DNA of 64,000 nucleotides. Origin: CAMLIZ01 sp040758375 (GTDB lineage: Bacteria > Pseudomonadota > Gammaproteobacteria > Burkholderiales > Burkholderiaceae_C). The stretch spans positions 1 through 64,000 of the forward strand of contig JBFLWE010000013.1 of the NCBI GenBank assembly GCA_040758375.1. The letters run 5' to 3'. Positions 55,519-64,000 of the stretch are shown here, piece by piece (the first letter of the stretch is position 1; each line of letters starts with the position of its first letter). Below the pieces are notes generated by a model, which was not told the DNA's origin, ran no database searches, and saw nothing but the letters and a program-made list of their open reading frames with translations. Made by a program: the position numbers and the translations under genes.

Positions 55519-56498
55519 TGGGCGCTGGCGCCAAGCTCGGCCCCCAGGTGCTGGCCCTCGACGAGGCCGCCGAGGTCGAGCGCATCTGCAGCTGGATGGT
55601 CGACACGGTGGCCAGCCAGCGCCGCCGCGGCGTGATCATCGCCATTTCCGGGGGCGTGGACAGTGGCGTGTGCGCGGCGCTGGCCGCGCGCGCCTTCGGT
55701 CCCAAGAAGGTCTACGGCCTGCTGCTGCCCGAGCAGGATTCGAGCAGCAGCAGCGAAGACCGCGGCCGCGACGTGGCCGAGCACCTGGGACTTCCCTACG
55801 AGCGGGTCAACATCACGCCCGCGCTCAAGGGCCTGGGCTGCTACGAGCAGCGCGACGAAGCCATCCGCGCGGTGTTTCCCGAGTACGGCGAGGGCTGGCG
55901 CTGCAAGATCGCGATCGCCTCGGGTGTGCCCGGCGGCATCCACTTCTTCAACCTGATCGTGCAGTCGCCGCAAGGCGAGCAGAAGCAGGCACGCCTGCCG
56001 CTGAAGCAGTACCTGCAGATCGTGGCGGCCACCAACCACAAGCAGCGGGTGCGCAAGACCATCGAGTACTACCACGCCGACCGGCTGAACTACGCGGTGA
56101 TCGGCACGCCCAACCGGCTGGAGTACGACCAGGGTTTTTTCGTCAAGAACGGCGACGGCTCGGCCGACCTGAAGCCGATCGCCCACCTGTACAAGACGCA
56201 GGTCTATGCGCTGGCGCGCCACCTCGGCCTGCCCGAGGCCGTGTGCAACGCGCAGCCCACCACCGACACCTACAGCCTGGCGCAGGGGCAGGACGAGTTC
56301 TACTTCTCGCTGCCCTATGCGCAGATGGACATCGCGCTGTGGGCGCGCAACCACGAGGTGCCGGTGGCCGAGCTGGCCGAGGCGCTCAACCTCACGGCCA
56401 CCCAGGCGCAGGCGGTGTACGACGACATCGAGACCAAGCGGCGCACGACCGCGCCGCTGCATGCCGCCCCGGCGCTGATCGAGCCGGTGCTGCCATGA
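55515..56498 (+). CDS. nadE: NAD-synthase-like ATP-dependent amide ligase
   Basis: Adenylating PP-loop enzyme of 327 residues with ISGGVDSG at 44-51, LLLPEQDSSSSSEDRGRD, AATNHKQRVRKTIEYYHADRLNYAVIGTPNRLEYDQGFFVKNGDG and LKPIAHLYKTQVYALARHLGLP. These are NadE family motifs. There is no N-terminal glutaminase domain, so it would use free ammonia or ammonia from a partner. It may make NAD, but in this cluster it more likely amidates a pathway intermediate. Both ends overlap neighbours by ATGA. Confidence 0.8.
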   Translation: MMGAGAKLGPQVLALDEAAEVERICSWMVDTVASQRRRGVIIAISGGVDSGVCAALAARAFGPKKVYGLLLPEQDSSSSSEDRGRDVAEHLGLPYERVNITPALKGLGCYEQRDEAIRAVFPEYGEGWRCKIAIASGVPGGIHFFNLIVQSPQGEQKQARLPLKQYLQIVAATNHKQRVRKTIEYYHADRLNYAVIGTPNRLEYDQGFFVKNGDGSADLKPIAHLYKTQVYALARHLGLPEAVCNAQPTTDTYSLAQGQDEFYFSLPYAQMDIALWARNHEVPVAELAEALNLTATQAQAVYDDIETKRRTTAPLHAAPALIEPVLP

Positions 56499-57439
56499 CC
56501 GGCTTGCTGAGCGACGCGGAAGCCATGCAGCTGGGCGCCGAAGGCGTGGCGCGGCTGCAGGCCGCGCGCCAGGCGCTGGCCGGCATTGCCACGCTGCCCG
56601 ACAAGCCGGAAGACACGCCGGTGGCGGCCGCAAGGGCGCTGTGGTGGCTGGCCGCCGGCCTGCCGGTGTCGGCGGTGGCAGCGGTCGAGCGCGAGCTGCC
56701 GGCCTTGGACGATGCGCAGCTCGTGCGCTTCCAGGCGCTGGTGCAGCAGCGCGTGGCCGGCGTGCCGCTGGCACACCTGACCGGCCGCCAGCGCTTCATG
56801 GAACTGGAGCTGCTGGCAGGCCCCGAGGCCCTGATCCCGCGTCACGAGACCGAGCTGCTGGCCGCGGCCGCGTCGGCGCTGCTCGAAGAAGCCGCGCACC
56901 AGCGCGGCCGCGTGCTGGCGATCGACGTGTGCACCGGCAGCGGCAACGTCGCGCTGGCGATGGCCTCCCGCGTGCCCTCGGCCCGTGTGCATGCAGCCGA
57001 CCTGTCGGCCGACGCCGTCGTGCTGGCGCGGCGCAATGCCGCCCACCTGGGCCTGTCGGAGCGCGTGCAGGTGCACGAAGGCGACCTGCTCGCGCCCTTC
57101 GAGCGCGACGAGTTCATCGGCGCGGTGGACGTGCTCACCTGCAACCCGCCTTACATCTCCAGCGCGCGCGTGCCGGAGATGGCGGCCGAGATCGCCGCCT
57201 ACGAACCGTCGCTGGCCTTCGACGGCGGGCCGCTGGGCATCCGCATCCTGCAGCGGCTGCTGCGCGAAGGTCCGGCGTTCGTGCGGCCGGGCGGCTGGCT
57301 GGCCTTTGAAGTCGGGCTGGGGCAGGGCGCCGGCGTGATGCGGCGCCTGCAGGCCGACAAGGGCTTCAGCGAGCTGCGCGGCGTGAGCGATGCCGCCGGC
57401 GAAGTGCGCGCCGTGCTGGCGCGCAAGAGCGCGGGCTGA
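56495..57439 (+). CDS. NPPY-type N-methyltransferase (PrmC/HemK-like)
   Basis: Methyltransferase of 314 residues. A helical N-domain precedes the SAM fold with LTGRQRFMELELLAGPEALIPRHETELL near 95-120, SAM motif AIDVCTGSGNVALAMA near 144-159 and the catalytic NPPYIS near 220. It resembles PrmC, which methylates the glutamine amide of release factors, but no prfA gene adjoins. In an operon with two amide-forming enzymes, an amide-nitrogen substrate is plausible. Last gene of the operon; its stop is four bases from the convergent dehydrogenase gene. Confidence 0.78.
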   Translation: MTGLLSDAEAMQLGAEGVARLQAARQALAGIATLPDKPEDTPVAAARALWWLAAGLPVSAVAAVERELPALDDAQLVRFQALVQQRVAGVPLAHLTGRQRFMELELLAGPEALIPRHETELLAAAASALLEEAAHQRGRVLAIDVCTGSGNVALAMASRVPSARVHAADLSADAVVLARRNAAHLGLSERVQVHEGDLLAPFERDEFIGAVDVLTCNPPYISSARVPEMAAEIAAYEPSLAFDGGPLGIRILQRLLREGPAFVRPGGWLAFEVGLGQGAGVMRRLQADKGFSELRGVSDAAGEVRAVLARKSAG

Positions 57440-57443
57440 GCCC

Positions 57444-58628
57444 TTACTTTGCCAGCCGCAGGATGCGCCCTTCCGGGGCATTCACGACCAGGTAGATCCA
57501 TCCGTCCGGCCCGAGCTTGAGATCGCGCACCCGCTCATTGCCGGCGAGATAGATCGCCTCGGTTTCCACCGCCTTGCGGCCGTCGAGCTTGACGCGCGTG
57601 AACGCGCCGTTGCGGAAGGTGGCCACGAGCAGCTGGCCCTGCCACTCGGGGTAGCGGTCGCCGGTGACGAACAGCAGCGCGCTGGGCGGCGTGGACTCCG
57701 GCGCCCACCACAGCACGGGTTGTTCCATGCCGGGCTTGGCGCTGCCTTCGCCGATCTTGGCCAAGCTGCTGTATTCGCGGCCGTAGGTGATGACCGGCCA
57801 GCCATAGTTGCGCCCGCGCTCGATCAGGTTGAGCTCGTCGCCGCCGCTGGGGCCGTGCTCGCTGGCCCACAGCGCGCCGGTCTGCGGCTGCCAGGCCAGG
57901 CCCTGCACGTTGCGGTGGCCATAGCTCCAGATCTCGGCCAACGCGCCGGGGCGGCCGGCAAACGGGTTGTCGGGCGGCGCGCTGCCATCGGGCTGCAGCC
58001 GAAGGATCTTGCCGTGCGCCGAGGACAGTGCCTGCGCCTCGTCGCGCAGCATGCGGTCGCCCAGCCCGACGAACAGGCTGCCGTCGGGCGCGAACAGCAG
58101 GCGCGAGCCGAAGTGGCGCACGTCGCCGGTCTTCTGCGGCTGGCGGTAGATCACCTGCACGTCGGCCAGGCGCGTGCCTTCGAGCCGGCCGCGCGCGATG
58201 GCGGTGCTGGCGCCGGGGCCGCCGGCCGGATCGGGCTCGGCGTAGCTCCAGTAGACGCGCTGGTTCTGCGCGAACTGCGGGTCCAGCGCCACATCGAGCA
58301 GGCCGCCTTCACCCTGGGCCCACACCGGCGGCACCCCGTCCAGCGGCGGGCCCACGCGGCCATCGCGCTCGATGATGCGCATGCGGCCGGGCCGTTCGGT
58401 CACCAGCATGCGGCCGTCGGGCAGGAAGGCCAGCGCCCAGGGCGTTTCGAGGCCGCGGGCCACCGTGACCACGTTCAGGCCGTGGGTGTAGAAGCGGCGC
58501 TTCAGCTTGGGCGCCACCCAGGCGAGGGCGGCCGCGCCAATGGCAAGCACCAGCAGGAGGAGCAGCAGTCGAACGGATCGCTTCTTCACGTCAAGGCGGG
58601 GGTCGTGCAGGGACAAGACCGCGATCAT
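57444..58628 (-). CDS. PQQ-type aldose/sorbosone dehydrogenase family protein
   Basis: Six-bladed beta-propeller protein of 394 residues in the glucose/sorbosone dehydrogenase family. A membrane anchor (about residues 19-38) precedes GLETPWALAFLPDGRMLVTERPGRM near 55-80, the catalytic-type His in GEGGLLDVALDP/DVRHFGSRLLFAPDG, and ASEHGPSGGDELNLIERGRNYGWP. It probably oxidises sugars in the periplasm with PQQ. ATG 58628 is chosen. The start region lies 36 bases from the divergent methionine synthase gene. Confidence 0.85.
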   Translation of the reverse strand: MIAVLSLHDPRLDVKKRSVRLLLLLLVLAIGAAALAWVAPKLKRRFYTHGLNVVTVARGLETPWALAFLPDGRMLVTERPGRMRIIERDGRVGPPLDGVPPVWAQGEGGLLDVALDPQFAQNQRVYWSYAEPDPAGGPGASTAIARGRLEGTRLADVQVIYRQPQKTGDVRHFGSRLLFAPDGSLFVGLGDRMLRDEAQALSSAHGKILRLQPDGSAPPDNPFAGRPGALAEIWSYGHRNVQGLAWQPQTGALWASEHGPSGGDELNLIERGRNYGWPVITYGREYSSLAKIGEGSAKPGMEQPVLWWAPESTPPSALLFVTGDRYPEWQGQLLVATFRNGAFTRVKLDGRKAVETEAIYLAGNERVRDLKLGPDGWIYLVVNAPEGRILRLAK

Positions 58629-58652
58629 GCCGTGTCCGGCAGGGGCGCTCCT

Positions 58653-58658
58653 TACAAT
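58653..58658 (+). promoter_or_regulatory. -10 element of metH N-terminal gene (leaderless candidate)
   Basis: TACAAT lies six bases before the ATG at 58665. A transcript starting at the usual distance would begin at or next to the start codon, so this mRNA may be leaderless. No clear -35 is seen. Confidence 0.45.
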
Positions 58659-58664
58659 CCGCGC

Positions 58665-59720
58665 ATGCAAGCCACGCCCGCCTACACCCGCGCCCAGGCG
58701 CTGCCGCAGATCCTCGCGCAGCGCATCGCCATCATCGACGGGGCGATGGGCACCATGATCCAGCGCTACAAGCTGGGCGAAGCCGACTACCGCGGCGAGC
58801 GCTTCAAGGACCACCCCAAGGACCTGAAGGGCAACAACGACCTGCTCGTGCTCACGCGGCCGGACGTGATCCGCGAGATCCACGAGAGCTATCTGAAGGC
58901 CGGCGCCGACATCATCGAGACCAACACCTTCGGCGCCACCTCGGTGGCGCAGGAAGACTACGCGCTCGGCTCCCTGGCGCGCGAGATGAACGTGGCTGCG
59001 GCGCGCATCGCCAAGGAGGTGGCGGCGCGGCACGGCACGCCCGACAAGCCGCGCTTCGTGGCCGGCGCCCTGGGCCCCACGCCGCGCACGGCCAGCATCA
59101 GCCCGGACGTCAACGATCCCGGCGCCCGCAACATCGACTTCGACACCCTGCGCGCGGCCTACCACGAACAAGCCGCCGGCCTGCTCGAAGGCGGCTGCGA
59201 CCTGTTCCTGGTGGAGACGATCTTCGACACGCTCAATGCCAAGGCCGCGATCTTCGCGCTGGACGAGCTGATGGAGCAGACCGGCGAGCGCCTGCCGGTG
59301 ATCATTTCCGGCACCGTGACCGACGCCTCCGGCCGCATCCTCTCGGGCCAGACGGTCACCGCGTTCTGGCACTCGGTGCGCCATGCCCGGCCGATCGCCG
59401 TGGGCCTGAACTGCGCCCTGGGCGCGGCGCTGATGCGGCCCTACATCGAAGAGCTGTCGAAGGTGGCGGCCGAGACCTGGATCAGCTGCTACCCCAACGC
59501 CGGCCTGCCCAACCCGATGAGCGAGACGGGCTTCGACGAGACGCCCGAGGTCACCGGCGCGCTGCTGGAAGAGTTTGCCAAGGCCGGCTTCCTCAACATC
59601 GCCGGCGGCTGCTGCGGCACCACGCCGGAGCACATTGCCGCGATCGCGCAGCGCGTGTCGGCCTACCGACCGCGCCACAAGCAGGACCCGCTGTTCAGCG
59701 GCCTGCTGCAGGCGGCCTGA
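58665..59720 (+). CDS. metH: Methionine synthase, homocysteine-binding half
   Basis: Homocysteine S-methyltransferase domain of 351 residues, equal to the N-terminal module of MetH. It begins RIAIIDGAMGTMIQ and has the zinc ligands Cys250 (GLNCALG), Cys316 and Cys317 (GGCCGTTPEH). It must work with the folate/B12/reactivation half encoded at 60457. Separate genes for the two halves are seen in other betaproteobacteria. About 740 bases, with an antisense lipoprotein gene, separate the halves. Confidence 0.93.
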   Translation: MQATPAYTRAQALPQILAQRIAIIDGAMGTMIQRYKLGEADYRGERFKDHPKDLKGNNDLLVLTRPDVIREIHESYLKAGADIIETNTFGATSVAQEDYALGSLAREMNVAAARIAKEVAARHGTPDKPRFVAGALGPTPRTASISPDVNDPGARNIDFDTLRAAYHEQAAGLLEGGCDLFLVETIFDTLNAKAAIFALDELMEQTGERLPVIISGTVTDASGRILSGQTVTAFWHSVRHARPIAVGLNCALGAALMRPYIEELSKVAAETWISCYPNAGLPNPMSETGFDETPEVTGALLEEFAKAGFLNIAGGCCGTTPEHIAAIAQRVSAYRPRHKQDPLFSGLLQAA

Positions 59721-59732
59721 AGCGCCGGGGCG

Positions 59733-60230
59733 CTACAGCTTGCCGATCAGGATCTCGATCGCCTCGGCAGGCGCGCCGTTCACCGCAGCGAAGTGTGCCG
59801 CTGGCACGCCCTTGCCCACCAGGTAGTCGCGCGCACTTGCCGCGCGTTCGCGGGCGAGCTGGCCCGCGTTGCGCCCGTCGCCGGGGGCTGCCACCCGGGC
59901 CCTCATGCCCGGGGCTCTGGCGCTGGGCGCCAGGTAGTCCAGCACCTTGGCCAGCGGCGGCTTCACCACCGCGCGGCCCTTGTCGAACGAGAACTTCAAC
60001 GGCACCTCCACCCGCATGCTGCCCTCGGAAGTCATCTCGAAGACCACCGGCGTGCCGCGGAACAGCTCGGCCAGGCGCCGCTGTTCATCGGGCAGCGACA
60101 ACACGGTCACCGGCGGTGCCGAGGGCGCGGTGCCGGGCGCCTGCTGCACCGGCGGCGCCTGGGTGGAGGTGGCGCAGCCGGCCGTCAGGGCCGCCGCGGC
60201 GAGTGCAGAAAGAAGAAGCCGTCGTTCCAT
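59733..60230 (-). CDS. Lipoprotein with OmpA-like domain
   Basis: Protein of 165 residues: signal peptide MERRLLLSALAAAALTAG with lipobox Cys19, a Pro/Gln/Ala linker, then a region with LKFSFDKGRAVVKPPLAKVLDYLA and LARERAASARDYLVGKGVPAAHF. This follows the OmpA C-terminal order but lacks some conserved peptidoglycan-binding residues. Likely a periplasmic lipoprotein. It is antisense to, and between, the two methionine synthase genes. The frame opens upstream at 60302, but the ATG at 60230 gives a clean lipoprotein signal. Confidence 0.72.
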   Translation of the reverse strand: MERRLLLSALAAAALTAGCATSTQAPPVQQAPGTAPSAPPVTVLSLPDEQRRLAELFRGTPVVFEMTSEGSMRVEVPLKFSFDKGRAVVKPPLAKVLDYLAPSARAPGMRARVAAPGDGRNAGQLARERAASARDYLVGKGVPAAHFAAVNGAPAEAIEILIGKL

Positions 60231-60342
60231 GCCGAGATTGCAGGCAAAGTGCATGCGAAGTTCCATCGTGAAGCCGTAAGCCCTGTCACGGGGTGTTCCC
60301 ATACCCCCTGATCAAGGGCCCGCCGAGGACCGTAAAATTCCG

Positions 60343-60426
60343 CGGTCCCGAGGAGCGTTGCGACGGTGAGCCCTCACCGCCAGGCTCGGGCCCCGGCATC
60401 GTCCGCCGGTCGTGCAACGGCGCTCG
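60343..60426 (+). promoter_or_regulatory. metH: SAH riboswitch upstream of metH C-terminal gene
   Basis: The S-adenosylhomocysteine riboswitch core is present. CCCGAG (60347-60352) pairs with CTCGGG (60385-60390), preceded by the conserved CCAGG. GAGCGTTGC (60353-60361) pairs with GCAACGGCGCTC (60414-60425) as the long-range helix. The structure ends 31 bases before the ATG at 60457. A TAAAAT -10-like element at 60333-60338 would start transcription just before it. High SAH would turn on methionine synthase. Confidence 0.85.
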
Positions 60427-60456
60427 CCTTCGAAGTTTTTCCCAGAAGCCAGCGCC

Positions 60457-63210
<2,754 letters not shown>

Positions 63211-63244
63211 GCGCCAAGCGCCAGCGCGGTCCTCGTCCTGCACC

Positions 63245-63270
63245 CCCGGCCGCGCTGGGCGGCGGCCGGG
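63245..63270 (+). terminator. GC-rich hairpin after metH
   Basis: CCCGGCCGC (63245-63253) pairs perfectly with GCGGCCGGG (63262-63270) around an eight-base loop, 34 bases after the stop. The T-run after it is weak (TCTCGT), so termination may be partial. Confidence 0.5.
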
Positions 63271-63382
63271 TCTCGTAGCGCCGTGTTACGCCTGATTCCA
63301 CGCCGATGGCAACCAAGCCGCCCGCCGGACGTTCAATGGGCATGCGGGCTGCCCGGCGGTCCGCGGTTTCAGGAGAAAACGA

Positions 63383-64000
63383 ATGACCGATACCACCCTG
63401 GCCCCCCGTCCCGCGTCGCGCATGTTGTCGCCGGCTGCCTTGCTCGGCGCCGGCGTGCTGCTGGCCTCCTTGGGAGCTGCAGCGGGCTGGATGATGCATG
63501 ACGCGCGTCCGGCCTCCGACGCCGAGGCGGCGCGCCTGGCGCTGGCGCCCAATGAATCGATCGTGCCGCAAGCCCCGGCCGCGGTGCTCAACGAGCAGCG
63601 TACCCCTGCCACGGCCGGGCCGTCGGCCGAGACGGCGGCCCCGGCCAAGGCACCGCGCGCGGCGGCAACCCAGCGCCCGGCGCGCCCCGCGCCCCGCGCA
63701 CAGGGTGCCGAAGGCTCCACCTCGGGCAGCGGCACCAGCCGCGCCGAGCCCGTCGTCACGCAGCGTGCTGCCGTGTGTGACCACTGCGGCGTGGTCGAGG
63801 GGGTGCGTGCCTTCCAGCGCAAGGGCGAGGCCAGCGGCGTCGGCGCCGTGGCCGGCGGCGTGATCGGCGGCCTGCTCGGCAACAAGGTCGGCGGCGGCAA
63901 TGGCCGCAAGGCCATGACCGTGGTGGGGGCCGTGGGCGGTGGCCTGGCCGGCCACGAGATCGAAAAGCGCGTCAAGAGCGAGACGCTCTACGAAGTGCGC
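63383..64000 (+). CDS. Glycine-zipper 2TM domain protein (partial, cut by window end)
   Basis: Open frame from an ATG at 63383, with AGGAGAA nine bases before it, running off the window after 206 codons. An N-terminal membrane anchor (LLGAGVLLASLGAAAGWMM, about residues 20-38) is followed by an Ala/Pro-rich linker and a CDHCGVVEGVRAF motif near 132-144. A glycine-zipper pair follows (VGAVAGGVIGGLLGNKVGGG and VGAVGGGLAGHEIEKRVK), as in the 17 kDa surface-antigen/SlyB family. Likely an envelope-stability protein; the C-terminus is not visible. Confidence 0.82.
   Translation, partial: MTDTTLAPRPASRMLSPAALLGAGVLLASLGAAAGWMMHDARPASDAEAARLALAPNESIVPQAPAAVLNEQRTPATAGPSAETAAPAKAPRAAATQRPARPAPRAQGAEGSTSGSGTSRAEPVVTQRAAVCDHCGVVEGVRAFQRKGEASGVGAVAGGVIGGLLGNKVGGGNGRKAMTVVGAVGGGLAGHEIEKRVKSETLYEVR

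Noticed and set aside
60231..60456. Cobalamin riboswitch before the B12-binding methionine synthase half
   Set aside because: No B12-box was found; the conserved core present is that of the SAH riboswitch.

Overview
The window is GC-rich chromosomal DNA from a betaproteobacterium, most likely of the order Burkholderiales. The pointers are the gatCAB, mreBCD-mrdA-rodA and recA-recX blocks, a DUF3567 gene, a PhaM-like polyhydroxybutyrate granule protein, a two-gene methionine synthase with an SAH riboswitch, and GC-rich palindromic intergenic repeats of the kind common in that order. Genes are tightly packed, many overlap by the four bases ATGA, and no tRNA, rRNA or CRISPR array was seen.

Layout. 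1-122 is the 3' end of a group II intron (domains V and VI), which stops directly in front of the muropeptide permease ampG. 1763-5520 holds an M48 peptidase, a metallo-hydrolase, exonuclease III, pyrE and a DUF4124 protein. gatCAB (8751-5517, minus) makes the amidotransferase for Gln/Asn-tRNA. Divergent from it, mreB-mreC-mreD-mrdA-rodA (8980-14724) builds the elongation machinery and ends in a beta-hydroxyacid dehydrogenase gene. A two-component system (17904-15633, minus) follows, then recA with a LexA box, recX, sucCD, a TerC-family membrane protein, and a kinase / PP2C phosphatase / FHA signalling trio.

25801-30801 holds a metallo-phosphodiesterase, a type IV pilin with a sigma-54 promoter, and two PglL-like oligosaccharyltransferase genes. 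Most of the PglL region is much poorer in GC than the rest and looks like an exchanged cassette. A yefM-yoeB toxin-antitoxin pair with its operator comes next, then moaC, a BepA-like peptidase, the glycolate oxidase genes glcDEF, a FIST sensor protein, the PhaM-like protein, a fumarylacetoacetate hydrolase family enzyme, DUF3108 and DUF3567 proteins, a double-AAA ATPase, a GGDEF-EAL protein and a pqiAABC lipid transport operon.

50629-57439 is a compact six-gene operon: acetyltransferase-like protein, glutamine-dependent asparagine synthetase-like protein, AMP-forming ligase, acyl carrier protein, NAD-synthase-like amide ligase and an NPPY methyltransferase. This looks like a biosynthetic pathway for an acylated or amidated product that I cannot match to a described one, and it is the best candidate for a new system here. 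The window ends with a PQQ-type sugar dehydrogenase, methionine synthase split into two genes around an antisense lipoprotein gene, an SAH riboswitch in front of the second half, and the start of a glycine-zipper membrane protein cut by the window edge.
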